From Caulobacter sp. UNC279MFTsu5.1 (GTDB taxonomy: Bacteria; Pseudomonadota; Alphaproteobacteria; Caulobacterales; Caulobacteraceae): a stretch of 50,782 bases of DNA. Positions 7,936-16,184 of this stretch are shown here, one piece after another (the stretch's first letter is position 1; the number at the start of each line of letters is the position of its first letter). The notes under the pieces are model-generated. The model was given only the letters and a program-made list of their open reading frames with translations, did no database searches and was not told the origin of the DNA. Location of the stretch: the NCBI RefSeq assembly GCF_900114015.1, contig NZ_FORN01000044.1, forward strand, positions 1 to 50,782. Direction: 5' to 3'. Both the position numbers and the translations under genes were made by a program.

Positions 7936-8040
7936 CTGCGTCCTTCGAGGCTCGCCTGCGGCTCGCCCCTCAGGACGAGGACGGTGGATTGCTCCTGAAT
8001 TCTCCTGAGGCGCCCGCATGGCGGGCCTCGAAGGACGCAG
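7936..8040. repeat. Palindromic intergenic element, copy 2 (inverted)
   Basis: Arms 7936-7951 and 8025-8040 are perfect 16-bp inverted repeats with the same core as the element at 2691-2793. The CCCGC/GCGGG hairpin lies on the right side here and on the left side in copy 1, showing that copy 2 is the same element in the opposite orientation. Its inner stem is more degraded. It begins 5 bp after the gatB stop, as copy 1 begins 5 bp after the ruvX stop. Confidence 0.85.
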
Positions 8041-8056
8041 GACGTCGCAACGACAA

Positions 8057-8086
8057 GGGGCCCGCCGCTCGCGCGACGGGCCCTTT
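8057..8086 (+). terminator. Intrinsic terminator downstream of gatB
   Basis: GGGCCCG (8058-8064) pairs with CGGGCCC (8077-8083), with partial pairing in the loop region, followed by five T. It lies after the palindromic repeat and before the convergent gene at 8108. Confidence 0.75.
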
Positions 8087-8107
8087 TTCACGAACGAAGC
8101 GCCGGCC

Positions 8108-8473
8108 TTACGGCTTGGGCGTGTCCGTGGTCGGGGCGGCGGCCGGATCGGAGGCCTCCGCCGGCTTGTGGTGCTTTTTGCTCTTCTTCTCGGGCTTGGC
8201 GTCGGCGGCCGGCGCCGAGGCGTCGGTCGAGGGATCCGAAGCCGTGGCCGAGCTCGGCGTGCCGCTGGCGCCGGCGCTGTCGGCGCTGGAGGACGGGGTG
8301 GAGGCGGCCGCCGGGTCCGTGCCGTAGGACGGCGACGTCGTGGACGAGGAGGGCGCGCTTTGCGTGGTCTGGGCCGTCGGATCGGTGGGCGCGGTCTGCT
8401 GAGCCAGGGCCGACCCGGCAAAGCCGGCAAGGGTCAGTGCGGCGACGGCGGCCGTGAGGCGGAGCTTGGTCAT
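8108..8473 (-). CDS. Small secreted Ser/Ala/Thr-rich hypothetical protein
   Basis: No family recognised. The 121-residue product has a good Sec signal peptide (KLRLTAAVAALTLAGFAGSALA, cleavage likely before QQTAP). The mature part is low-complexity, rich in Ser, Ala, Thr, Pro and Asp, with a lysine/histidine patch (EKKSKKHHKPAE) near residue 100. Probably an intrinsically disordered periplasmic or surface protein. It converges on gatB and is monocistronic. Bases 8474-8652 hold no feature I can name. Confidence 0.7.
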   Translation of the reverse strand: MTKLRLTAAVAALTLAGFAGSALAQQTAPTDPTAQTTQSAPSSSTTSPSYGTDPAAASTPSSSADSAGASGTPSSATASDPSTDASAPAADAKPEKKSKKHHKPAEASDPAAAPTTDTPKP

Positions 8474-8652
8474 GGAAGCGTCTCGTTACTGTCGCGTCGG
8501 AAAGTGACACGGCCGGCACGCTGACCTGCGAATGCGGTCGGAATAACTCGCCAATCGGGCGATTCCGTCGCATACGCGGCCAGGATGTGGCGAATGGCGA
8601 CGCTTACCAAGAGTTTTAGAAAGCATCGCCAAACGCGTCAGGTGGACATCGC

Positions 8653-9165
8653 CTAGTTGTTGATGATGTCGAAGATCAGTCCGGTGGCGATCGCCGCCAG
8701 AACGTAGTCGTTACCGGCGCGATACCAGTAGTATCCGCGGGGCGGCGGACGCAGGCGATAGTATCCGTAGTCGTAGATGATATAGTTGTCGCCACGATAG
8801 TAGGGCGGCAGGTAACCGCCGCGTCGCCAGGCGTTGTAGCCAGGACGATATCCGGGGTGGCCGTAATAATGGGGGGGCGGCGCGCCGTAGCTCCAACGGT
8901 TGTTGTAGTAGTAGCCGTTGTAACGGCGGTCGTCCCAGCGGTCGCGGCGATCCCAGCCGTTGTGGCGGCCGTTGTCGTGGCGGCCGTCCCAACGCCCACC
9001 GCGATCGCGATCGTCCCAGCGGCCGCCATGGCGATCGCCACGATCGCCACGATCGTCGCGATGGTCCCAACGGCCGCGGTCTTGGGCGGATGCGTCGCTC
9101 GCGGCGACGGCCATCGGCCCGGCGACGGCGGCCACGGCGGCGATGGTGAGCAACAAGCGCTTCAT
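8653..9165 (-). CDS. RcnB-family periplasmic protein
   Basis: 170 residues. A signal peptide of about 27 residues ends ASDASAQ. It is followed by a segment of repeated D-R-G/D-R-H motifs (about residues 30-75), then an Asn/Tyr/Pro-rich region, and the C-terminal pattern PPPRGYYWYRAGNDYVLAAIATG with hydrophobic end FDIINN. This ending is the hallmark of RcnB-like proteins; E. coli RcnB is a periplasmic protein affecting nickel/cobalt efflux, but the role in Caulobacterales is not established. The start is set by AAGGAGA about 9 bases upstream of the ATG. The repetitive DR-rich part makes a specific metal function uncertain. Confidence 0.8.
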   Translation of the reverse strand: MKRLLLTIAAVAAVAGPMAVAASDASAQDRGRWDHRDDRGDRGDRHGGRWDDRDRGGRWDGRHDNGRHNGWDRRDRWDDRRYNGYYYNNRWSYGAPPPHYYGHPGYRPGYNAWRRGGYLPPYYRGDNYIIYDYGYYRLRPPPRGYYWYRAGNDYVLAAIATGLIFDIINN

Positions 9166-9353
9166 ATCCGACGTCTCCTTCTTCGGACGGCGGTCTTGCG
9201 ACCGCCGGGTCCCTCGACCTTGAAGACAGTCTCCGCCGCGGCGGCTGAACCTGATCTGAACGGCGCCGTCAGGCTGGAGCAGAGGCGGGCTTGGCGCGAG
9301 GCCATAGCGGAACCATGTTGGTGGCCAAATGAAACGCTTCAGGGAGCGCGTCG

Positions 9354-10079
9354 ATGAGCCGTCCGATCGAACTGTACTACTGGCCCACGCCCAACGGCTG
9401 GAAGATCTCCATCGCCCTGGAGGAGATGGGCCTGCCCTACACGATGATCCCGGTGAACATCGGGGCGGGCGAACAGTTCAAGCCGGACTTCCTGGCCATC
9501 AGCCCCAACAACCGCATGCCGGCCATCGTCGATCCCGACGGTCCCGACGGCCAGCCGATCTCGGTGTTCGAATCCGGGGCCATCCTGCAGTACCTGGGCC
9601 GCAAGACCGGCCGGTTCTACGGGACGAGCGAGCGCGAGCGGGTCGAGATCGACCAGTGGCTGATGTGGCAGATGGGCGGCCTTGGGCCGATGGCCGGCCA
9701 GACCCACCACTTCCGCCAGTACGCCGCCGCCATCGTCAGCGACCAGCGCCAGATCGCCTATGGCGCCATCCGCTACACCAACGAGACGCACCGGCTGTAC
9801 GGCGTGCTCAACAAGCAGCTGGACGGGAAGGATTTCGTCTGCGGCCAATTGTCCATCGCCGACTTCGCCTGCTGGGGATGGGTTGTTCCGTGGAAAAACC
9901 AGGGCATCATCCTGGAGGAGTTTCCGCATCTGAAGGCCTGGTTCGAGCGCATGGGCGCCCGCGAAGCCGTCGATCGGGGCTTCAGGCTGGGGGCGGAACT
10001 GCGGCGCCAGGCCCTGCAGGCCCCCGGAAAAGCGCAGGAAGAGGCCCGAAAGGTGCTGTTCGGCCAGCGCGCGCGTTAA
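9354..10079 (+). CDS. Nu-type glutathione S-transferase (YfcG/YghU-like)
   Basis: Cytosolic GST-fold protein of 241 residues. The N-terminal thioredoxin-like domain begins IELYYWPTPNGWKISIALEE; the T-P-N-G-x-K motif is characteristic of the Nu class (YfcG, YghU), which has disulfide-bond reductase activity with glutathione and uses threonine/asparagine instead of Tyr or Ser. ESGAILQYLGRKTG supplies the glutathione gamma-glutamyl binding residues. The helical C-terminal domain has QWLMWQMGGLGPMAGQ and LSIADFACWGWV. It stands alone between a divergent RcnB-like gene and the small gene at 10272. Confidence 0.88.
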   Translation: MSRPIELYYWPTPNGWKISIALEEMGLPYTMIPVNIGAGEQFKPDFLAISPNNRMPAIVDPDGPDGQPISVFESGAILQYLGRKTGRFYGTSERERVEIDQWLMWQMGGLGPMAGQTHHFRQYAAAIVSDQRQIAYGAIRYTNETHRLYGVLNKQLDGKDFVCGQLSIADFACWGWVVPWKNQGIILEEFPHLKAWFERMGAREAVDRGFRLGAELRRQALQAPGKAQEEARKVLFGQRAR

Positions 10080-10271
10080 CGCGCTGTATACGGCAGTTTA
10101 CATTTAGTAACACCCGTGAATGCGACGTAATGTCTCTAAACGATTTATGTATTCGTGCCTTGGATTCATGATGTCCTTGCCCTTAACTATATGTTCAGTG
10201 GCGATGGACTTTTCTGTTCTCAAGCCAAGCGGAGCCGAAACGGCGAGGCGGGCTGGAAAGGGAATTGAGCC

Positions 10272-10550
10272 ATGATGATGAGTATCGAACCGCCGGCCGC
10301 CATCCACGGGATTCCGCTGCCGACCATCGACACCTCGGGCGACGAGCTGTTCCGCATGGGCCTGCTCTATTCGACCGGCCAGGGCGGCGCGCCGCTGGAC
10401 TATGTTTCGGCCCACATGCTGTTCAACCTGGCCGCCATGCGCGGTTCGGTCGAAGCCAAGGTCTATCGCAAGGAAATCTCGCAAGAGATGGCCAGCGAGG
10501 ACGTCGCCGAAGCCCAGCGCCAGGCGCGCGAATGGCTGGCCCACGGCTGA
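10272..10550 (+). CDS. Small single-repeat Sel1-like protein
   Basis: 92 residues, no signal peptide. The core (about 25-60) fits one Sel1/TPR-like repeat: LFRMGLLYSTGQGGAPLDYVSAHMLF then NLAAMRGSVEA. The ending, with EISQEMASEDVAEAQRQAREW, is the usual C-terminus of short Sel1-repeat proteins, which act as protein-binding modules. The start is one of three consecutive ATG codons; AAGGGA lies at a workable distance before the first. The 190-bp leader contains TTAA-N7-TTCA at 10183-10197, one base from the CtrA consensus, so cell-cycle control is possible but unproven. It sits next to the holdfast export gene hfsD; a role in holdfast is only a guess. Confidence 0.75.
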   Translation: MMMSIEPPAAIHGIPLPTIDTSGDELFRMGLLYSTGQGGAPLDYVSAHMLFNLAAMRGSVEAKVYRKEISQEMASEDVAEAQRQAREWLAHG

Positions 10551-10575
10551 GCCTGAAAAGGCTCAGTCGCGTTTT
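10547..10575 (+). terminator. Weak hairpin terminator after the Sel1-like gene
   Basis: CTGAGCC (10547-10553) pairs with GGCTCAG (10560-10566) around TGAAAA; a TTTT run follows at 10572-10575 after four other bases. It overlaps the stop codon of the small gene and lies before the convergent hfsD end. Confidence 0.45.
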
Positions 10576-10597
10576 CCCTGAAGGCGCGTGAAGGGCT

Positions 10598-11338
10598 TCA
10601 GTTTCCGCTGAAGCCGTTGATCGCGTAGCTGAAGCTGATCGGCAGCAGGTCGCGGAAGTACTGCTGCATGAACAGGCCCGCTTCGGACACCCCGCTGCGC
10701 GGCACATAGACCACGTCGAACCGGCGCAGCGGCACCAGGTCCGCCCGGCCGTTGGTCATCCCCGACAGCAGGTTCGCCGTGCGCAGCATGGCCCGGCCGT
10801 TGGGGCCGCGACGAATGATCACCACCGACGTGCGCTTGGCCGAGGTCTTGAACCCGCCGGCCTGGATGATGGCCCGCAGCGCGTCGCTGTCGCCGGCCAT
10901 GTCGAAGGCGCCCGGATTGCCGACCTCGCCGCCCACGAACACCTTCAGCGGGGCCGTCGACTTGATCGACACCTGCACCTGCGGCCGCAGCAACTGGCTG
11001 GAATAGGCCTGGGTGATCGAGGCCTCCAGTTCGCCGATCGTGCGGTCGGCCGCCATCACCGGCGCGATCAGCGGCAAAGCGACGCGGCCGTCGGGCTGGA
11101 CCACCACGGACTTGTTCAGCTCGACCGCCGAGGGCACGCTCACCTCCAGCTCGTCGCCGGGATAGAACCGGTAGTCGGGCTCCTGATCCGACCAGTCGGC
11201 ATAGCCGATATCGGAGAAAGTGGCCGTCGGACGGGCCGCGGGCGTGATCGGCTCGCGATCCACGTGGCCGCAGGCCGCGAGACCGGTGGCCGCGAAGGGC
11301 AGGGCGAGAGCCGCCGTGAGGATGGTGCGCCTGTGCAT
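10598..11338 (-). CDS. hfsD: Holdfast polysaccharide outer-membrane export lipoprotein
   Basis: Wza-type polysaccharide export protein, 246 residues from the chosen ATG. That start gives an ideal lipoprotein signal (MHRRTILTAALALPFAATGLAAC, lipobox LAAC); the longer upstream frame would bury it. The poly-export domain has YRFYPGDELEVSV and QPDGRVALPLIAPV; an SLBB-like domain follows (LKVFVGGEVGNPGAF, IIQAGGFKTSA). It would form the outer-membrane channel through which holdfast polymer leaves at the pole. It is divergent from hfsA across 85 bp. It is shorter than E. coli Wza, lacking the long C-terminal barrel region, as in Caulobacter HfsD. Confidence 0.9.
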   Translation of the reverse strand: MHRRTILTAALALPFAATGLAACGHVDREPITPAARPTATFSDIGYADWSDQEPDYRFYPGDELEVSVPSAVELNKSVVVQPDGRVALPLIAPVMAADRTIGELEASITQAYSSQLLRPQVQVSIKSTAPLKVFVGGEVGNPGAFDMAGDSDALRAIIQAGGFKTSAKRTSVVIIRRGPNGRAMLRTANLLSGMTNGRADLVPLRRFDVVYVPRSGVSEAGLFMQQYFRDLLPISFSYAINGFSGN

Positions 11339-11423
11339 GCGACAAGTCTTAACAGGAATGGGTAACGACTCCTTAAGCGCGCTCCGACCAGGGTGAGGCT
11401 GAGATTGAACCCATCGGATTCGC
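11339..11423. promoter_or_regulatory. hfsD-hfsA divergent promoter region
   Basis: This 85-bp gap must hold the starts of both export units. It contains TTAAC at 11349-11353 and TTAA at 11373-11376, both CtrA half-site-like, but not at the canonical 7-base spacing. No convincing -35/-10 pair is visible. Confidence 0.5.
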
Positions 11424-12923
11424 ATGTCGACGACGAGCGCCTGGACCAGCGTGCCGCATGACCCGCCGTCGCGTAGCGACTGGGCGGCGCGCGCCCGCTA
11501 TGCGCCTACCGACTTCGTCACCCTGCTGTGGCGCGAGCGCTGGCTGATGCTGGGGGTGTTCCTGGCCATTTTCCTGCTGGGCCTGGCCTTCGCCACCACC
11601 ATGAAGAAGACCTACACGGCCAGCTCCAGCCTGTTCGTCCGCCTGGGTCAGGAATATGTCTACGAGCCCAGGGCCGGCGACGCCGCCCGCGGCGCGGTGC
11701 CCGACGTCGACCAGGTGATCCAGTCGGAATCGGAGATTCTGGGCAGCGGCGAGCTGCGCGAGCGGGTGATCCGCAAGGTCGGCTTCGGCCGGATCTTCCC
11801 CGCCAGCGCCACGAAGTACGCCGTCGCCTCGCCCGAGGGGAAGCGCAAGCTGATGGCCGAGGGCCGCGACAGCCTGGCCCGCAACCTTAAGATCGAGACC
11901 GCTCCGGACAATTCGATCATCCGCCTGGCCTATTCCAACGGGGATCCGGAAGTCGCCGAGAAGGTGCTCAACACCCTGCTCGAGGAATATTTGATCTATC
12001 GCCGCAACCTCTTGATCGGCGGCGACAACAACGGGCTGGAGCGCCAGCGCGAGCTGTTCACCGAGAAGCTGGCCCAGACCGACGCGGCCTATCAGGCTTT
12101 CCTGTCGGGCAACGACATCGGCGACTTCACCGCCCAGAAGACCGCCCTGACCCAGCTGCAGGCCCAGGCCGAGTCCCAGAAATACGCCACCGAGGCCCAG
12201 CTGCAGGACCGCATGGGCCGCCTGGCCGCCGTCCAGGCCGAGCTGGCCAGAACGCCGACCGACATGGTGCTGTACCGCGACAGCGACATGTCGGCCTCCA
12301 GCAAGCTGGCCCAGTTGAAGCTGGACCGCGAAGGCCTGCTGGCTCGTTATCGCCCCGACGCCCAGCCGGTCCGCGACATCGAGGCGCAGATCGCCCAGCT
12401 GGAGCAGGGCGTGTCATCGGGACGCACCAACGGCGAGGGCGCGCGGCGCAGCGGCCCCAACCCGATCTGGCAGACCCTGCAGTCCACCCGCAACGACCTG
12501 ACCGCCGAGGTCGCCGCGCTTCGGCAGTCCCAGGCCGCCTACGCCCAGCAGGTGCAGGACGTGAACCAGCGCCTGCTGCGCCTGGCCGAGCTGGAGCCGA
12601 CCTTCAACCAGCTGTCGCGCGACCGCGACGTGCTGTCGTCGAACGTCAAGGACTTCACGGTCAAGGAACAGCAGGACCAGGCCCAGCGGCAGATGTCGGC
12701 CGAGGGCAGCGACAACATCCGCATCGTCCAGCGCGCCGTGGCCCCGTCGACCGGCAAGAGCCTGAAGAAGCCGATCATCGTGCTGGCCTTCCTGTTCGCG
12801 GCCTTCACCGCCGCCTGCGCGGGCCTGGTGCGCATGCTGCTGCGGCCCGGCCTGCAGACCCCGGCCTCGGCGTCGCGCACCCTGGGCCTGCCGGTTCTGG
12901 CCACGGCCAACTACAAGCGCTGA
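11424..12923 (+). CDS. hfsA: Holdfast polysaccharide co-polymerase (Wzz-type)
   Basis: Inner-membrane chain-length/export protein of 499 residues. Domain order: a short cytoplasmic N-terminus; TM1 near 40-60 (WLMLGVFLAIFLLGLAFA); a Wzz-like segment (KKTYTASSSLFVRLGQEY); a long periplasmic coiled coil (about 200-420, many Gln, Leu and Ala heptads); and TM2 (IIVLAFLFAAFTAACAGLV) near 455-475 with a short cytoplasmic tail. There is no fused tyrosine-kinase domain; the partner kinase-like protein is the next gene, hfsB. It would couple polymerisation in the inner membrane to the HfsD pore. Confidence 0.92.
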   Translation: MSTTSAWTSVPHDPPSRSDWAARARYAPTDFVTLLWRERWLMLGVFLAIFLLGLAFATTMKKTYTASSSLFVRLGQEYVYEPRAGDAARGAVPDVDQVIQSESEILGSGELRERVIRKVGFGRIFPASATKYAVASPEGKRKLMAEGRDSLARNLKIETAPDNSIIRLAYSNGDPEVAEKVLNTLLEEYLIYRRNLLIGGDNNGLERQRELFTEKLAQTDAAYQAFLSGNDIGDFTAQKTALTQLQAQAESQKYATEAQLQDRMGRLAAVQAELARTPTDMVLYRDSDMSASSKLAQLKLDREGLLARYRPDAQPVRDIEAQIAQLEQGVSSGRTNGEGARRSGPNPIWQTLQSTRNDLTAEVAALRQSQAAYAQQVQDVNQRLLRLAELEPTFNQLSRDRDVLSSNVKDFTVKEQQDQAQRQMSAEGSDNIRIVQRAVAPSTGKSLKKPIIVLAFLFAAFTAACAGLVRMLLRPGLQTPASASRTLGLPVLATANYKR

Positions 12924-12998
12924 GCGCTTTCGTCGCCTTTCGCGCGAGCGCGTTTGGGCCTTAAGGTAAACGGACTTCAACGCGCGGCGATTCGGCGA

Positions 12999-13700
12999 AT
13001 GGTGGATTTGAACGTCGAGATGGCGGAGCTGTGGGGGAGCCTTGGCGCCCCCGCGCCCGGCCGCGCGCACGTCATCCAGTTCGTCGCCGCCCGGCGCGGC
13101 GAGGGGACCTCGACGGCGGCCCGCGAGTTCGCCCGTTTCGCCGCCAAGCGGGCCGGCCGCAAGACCTGGCTGATCGATCTGGATCTGGTCACCTCGCCGC
13201 AATACCAGGCCATCGCCGCCGATCCCGAGCGCTACGGCCAGCTGGGCAGCGGGGCCCCGGCCTCGCCCGACGGCTCGGCCTTCTTCACCGTCCAGCCGCC
13301 GGCGCCCAAGCCCGGCGGCGGCGTCTGGCCGGACGCCAAGTATCTGACGGCCCACAGCGTGGGCGGACCGCGCTTCTGGGTGACGCGCTTCAACCGCGAG
13401 GCCCTGCGCGGCCGCCAGAAGGTGCACATCCTGCCCGGCGTCGAATACTGGGCGGCGCTGCGCCGCCACGCCGAGATCATCGTCGTCGACAGCCCGTCGG
13501 CCGACCGCTCCCAGGCCGCCCTGACCCTGGCCCAGCACATGGACCAGACGGTGCTGGTGGTCAGCGCCCAGCAGCCCGACGTGCGGCCGCCGGGCCTGCT
13601 GCGCGACGCCCTGGCCTCGGCCGGCGGGCGCACGGCCGGCGTGTTCTTCAACCAGGCCTCGGTCCAGCCGCCGAAGTTCCTGAAGGCCATTCTGCCGTGA
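12999..13700 (+). CDS. hfsB: Holdfast export ATPase-like protein with degenerate P-loop
   Basis: CpsD/CapB-like cytoplasmic partner of HfsA. From the ATG it is 233 residues; an in-frame TTG 45 bp upstream is possible but less likely. The Walker A region is RRGEGTSTAAREFA (GEGTST at 34-39): the invariant Lys of GK[ST] is Thr. Walker A'-like TWLIDLDL and the strand IIVVDSPSA are kept. The tyrosine cluster that BY-kinases autophosphorylate is absent; the C-terminus ends PPKFLKAILP. So it is probably not a tyrosine kinase, and ATP binding itself is uncertain. hfsC starts 10 bp downstream. Confidence 0.85.
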   Translation: MVDLNVEMAELWGSLGAPAPGRAHVIQFVAARRGEGTSTAAREFARFAAKRAGRKTWLIDLDLVTSPQYQAIAADPERYGQLGSGAPASPDGSAFFTVQPPAPKPGGGVWPDAKYLTAHSVGGPRFWVTRFNREALRGRQKVHILPGVEYWAALRRHAEIIVVDSPSADRSQAALTLAQHMDQTVLVVSAQQPDVRPPGLLRDALASAGGRTAGVFFNQASVQPPKFLKAILP

Positions 13701-13710
13701 GGACTGGGCC

Positions 13711-14973
13711 GTGAGCGTCGTGCGTGGCGCGGCGCCCGTCGCGCCAGCCCGGTTGATGTTCTCGCAAATCGCGCTGTTTGGCCTGGCCGTTTTCGCCTTG
13801 CTGGTCTTCAGCGGCGGCTGGGAACTGCCGGCGGTCGGCGAGAACGCCACCGAGGCCGGCTCGGCCATCCTGCGCTTGGGCTATCTGCCCGCCTACGCCG
13901 CCGGCTTCGCCCTGATCGCCCTGCGGCCGGGCTCGACCCTGCGGGTGCTGATCCGCCAGCCCTTCCTGCTGGTCCTGCTGACGGTCGCCGTCGCCTCGAT
14001 GTTCTGGTCGGTGAACCCCGACCAGACGGTGCGGCGCTGTTTCGCCCTAGTTTGCACCACTCTGGGCGGCGTGGCCCTAGCGGCGCGGTTCCGCTGGCCG
14101 CAGCTGGCCGAGGTGGTGGGCGCGGCCTTCGCGGTGCTGATCGTCGCCTGTTTCGTCGTCTGCCTGGCCGTGCCGCGCATCGGGGTGATGACCGAGCTGT
14201 TTCCCGGCGCCTGGCGCGGCCTGTGGCGCGAGAAGAACGGCCTGGGGGGGCTCATGGCGTTCGGTTTCTGCATCCTGTCGGCGGCGGCCCTGCTTAACCC
14301 CCGGCGCGCCCGGCTGTGGTGGGCCTTCGCGGGGCTGGCGGTGGTGCTGGTGCTGATGTCGACCTCCAAGACCTCCTTGGTCTCGCTGGTGTTGGGCGCG
14401 GGGGCCCTCGGCTTCGTGCTGGTGGCCCGCCGCGGCCCGGCCGTCGGCGCGGCGGCCACCTGGGCGGGAGTGACCGGCGTCGTTCTGCTGATCGCCTTCT
14501 CCCTGTTCGCCGCCGACGTGTTCTTCGCCATCCTCGGCAAGGACGCCACCCTGACCGGCCGCACCAAGATCTGGAGCGCGGTGATGCGCGAGATCGAGGA
14601 CCGCCCCTGGCAGGGCTATGGCTACTCCGCCGTATGGGGCGACAAGAGCGGCTGGGGGCCGTTCGCCTGGATCAGCAAGAACGCCGGCTTCCAGGCCCAG
14701 CACGCTCACAACAGCTGGCTGGAGCAATGGCTGGGTCTGGGCCTGGTGGGCCTGATCGCCTGGGGGCTGTTCTACCTGCAGACCATGAGTCTGGCGGCGA
14801 TCGCCGTGTTCCGCGATCGCGGCGGCGGCCTGCTGGCCTTCCCGTTCCTGGTCGTCTACAGCTTGGTGTCTCTGACCGAGAGCATCGCGGTCGTCTACAA
14901 CGATTTCCGCTGGGTGCTGTTCGTCGCCTTCGCCGCCAAGCTGGCCTTCCCGGATCGGGAGGTCCGGGCCTAA
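13711..14973 (+). CDS. hfsC: Holdfast polysaccharide polymerase (Wzy/O-antigen ligase family)
   Basis: Polytopic inner-membrane protein of 420 residues with about ten hydrophobic helices. The O-antigen ligase/polymerase motif lies in the long periplasmic loop: LTGRTKIW, then the H-N-S motif QAQHAHNSWLEQWLGLGLVGL near residues 330-350, and the Arg-rich WRGLWREKNGLG earlier. It would join flipped repeat units into holdfast polymer. The start is GTG, 10 bp after hfsB, so it belongs to the hfsABC operon. In C. crescentus, polymerase function is shared with a paralogue outside this cluster, so partial redundancy is possible. Confidence 0.88.
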   Translation: MSVVRGAAPVAPARLMFSQIALFGLAVFALLVFSGGWELPAVGENATEAGSAILRLGYLPAYAAGFALIALRPGSTLRVLIRQPFLLVLLTVAVASMFWSVNPDQTVRRCFALVCTTLGGVALAARFRWPQLAEVVGAAFAVLIVACFVVCLAVPRIGVMTELFPGAWRGLWREKNGLGGLMAFGFCILSAAALLNPRRARLWWAFAGLAVVLVLMSTSKTSLVSLVLGAGALGFVLVARRGPAVGAAATWAGVTGVVLLIAFSLFAADVFFAILGKDATLTGRTKIWSAVMREIEDRPWQGYGYSAVWGDKSGWGPFAWISKNAGFQAQHAHNSWLEQWLGLGLVGLIAWGLFYLQTMSLAAIAVFRDRGGGLLAFPFLVVYSLVSLTESIAVVYNDFRWVLFVAFAAKLAFPDREVRA

Positions 14974-15028
14974 GCGTTGCTTTAGAGCGCGAACCGGGGC
15001 TCACTCCCGCCTTTGGAGGGACAATCCC

Positions 15029-15388
15029 ATGTTGCTGGCCGCCCAGATCGTCACCGGGATCGTCGCCCTGATCCACGTCTATATCGTCCTGCTTGAGACG
15101 GTGCTGTTCGAGACGCGGGGCAAGCGGGTGTTCGGCCTGACCGACGAGACGGCGGCGATCGTCAAGTCGGCTATGTCGAACCAGGGCTGCTACAACGGCT
15201 TCCTGGTCGCGGCCCTGGCGCTGGGGCTGTTCTGGCCGGACGACGTGACGGCCAAGGCGTTCGCCTTCTTCGGCCTGGCTTGCGTGGCCGTGGCCGGCGT
15301 CTGGGGCGGACTGACCGTCAAGCGCTCGATCCTGCTGATCCAGACCCTGCCGGCGGCCGTGGGGCTGGCGCTGTGGTGGATGGTTTAG
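15029..15388 (+). CDS. DUF1304 small integral membrane protein
   Basis: 119 residues with four predicted membrane helices: 1-25, 55-70, 78-95 and 100-119. It carries the family pattern HVYIVLLETVLFETRGKRVFGL, then the conserved S-N-Q-G-x-Y-N-G-F-L (SNQGCYNGFLVAALALGLFW). DUF1304 proteins have no established function. A GGAGGG site lies 8 bp before the ATG. It follows hfsC by 55 bp but has no known role in holdfast; it is an insertion between the convergent hfs arms. Confidence 0.85.
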   Translation: MLLAAQIVTGIVALIHVYIVLLETVLFETRGKRVFGLTDETAAIVKSAMSNQGCYNGFLVAALALGLFWPDDVTAKAFAFFGLACVAVAGVWGGLTVKRSILLIQTLPAAVGLALWWMV

Positions 15389-15486
15389 GGCGGTTTCAGC
15401 CAAGCCTTCCGTCCGCCGGCCAAGGCATGCTTGACGCGCCCGGCCATCTCGCTAGAGCCAGTGCCCTGCTTGGCCAAGAGGACGCG

Positions 15487-16176
15487 ATGATCGACTTCCC
15501 CGACGACATCTTCACCGAACCGGAAGACGTGGATCCGGACACCCTGGCCAATCTGGGCCCGCTGCGGCCTTTGGCCGGCGTGTGGGAAGGGCGCAAGGGC
15601 GTCGACCTGAACCCCAAGGCCGAAGGTCCCGAACGGCGCGACTATCTCGAACGCATCGAGATGCAGCCCATCGATCCCCAGGCCAACGGCCCGCAACTGC
15701 TCTACGGCCTGCGTTATCACGTCCATATCGTCGCCTCGGACGAGGATACGACCTTCCACGACCAGGTCGGCTACTGGCTGTGGGAGCCGGCCACGGGCCT
15801 GATCATGCAGACCCTGGCCATTCCCCGCGGGCAGGTGGCCCTGGCCAGCGGCCGCGCCGCGCCGGACGGCTCCGGTCTCGTGGTCCGGGCCGAGCGGGGC
15901 GGGCCCGGCTACGGGATCTGTTCGACCGATTTCCTGGAATGGGCGTTCCGGACCGACTCCTACGAGCTGGACGTGCGCTTCGACGCCGACGGCGGCTGGT
16001 CCTATGTCTCCACGACCATGCTCAAGGTGCGCGGCAGGGACGCGCCGTTCCGTCACGTCGACCGCAACACCCTCGTCAAGGTCGCCGAGCCTCGGCCCAA
16101 TCCTTCGGCGCGGATCGCGGCGGGCAAGGCGACCCTGGCCGAGGCGCATGGTTTCGTGACGATGGGCGGAGAGTAG
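15487..16176 (+). CDS. Nitrobindin-like / FABP-type beta-barrel protein (DUF1794)
   Basis: 229 residues from the ATG that begins MIDFPDD. The ten-stranded barrel family shows LGPLRPLAGVWEGRKGVD at the first strand (G-x-W-x-G), a QVGYWLWEPATG hairpin, and the terminal FRHVDRNTLVKV strand. Nitrobindins bind heme through a histidine and interact with nitric oxide or peroxynitrite, but only some members bind heme. The long family-specific insert HVHIVASDEDTTFHDQ is typical of the bacterial heme-binding barrel group. It lies 98 bp after the DUF1304 gene and converges with hfsH, 8 bp between stops. Confidence 0.8.
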   Translation: MIDFPDDIFTEPEDVDPDTLANLGPLRPLAGVWEGRKGVDLNPKAEGPERRDYLERIEMQPIDPQANGPQLLYGLRYHVHIVASDEDTTFHDQVGYWLWEPATGLIMQTLAIPRGQVALASGRAAPDGSGLVVRAERGGPGYGICSTDFLEWAFRTDSYELDVRFDADGGWSYVSTTMLKVRGRDAPFRHVDRNTLVKVAEPRPNPSARIAAGKATLAEAHGFVTMGGE

Positions 16177-16184
16177 GCGCGAAT

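Noticed and set aside
10183..10197. CtrA site upstream of the Sel1-like gene
   Set aside because: TTAA-N7-TTCA is one base off consensus; a single near-match is expected by chance, so it is mentioned only as a possibility.
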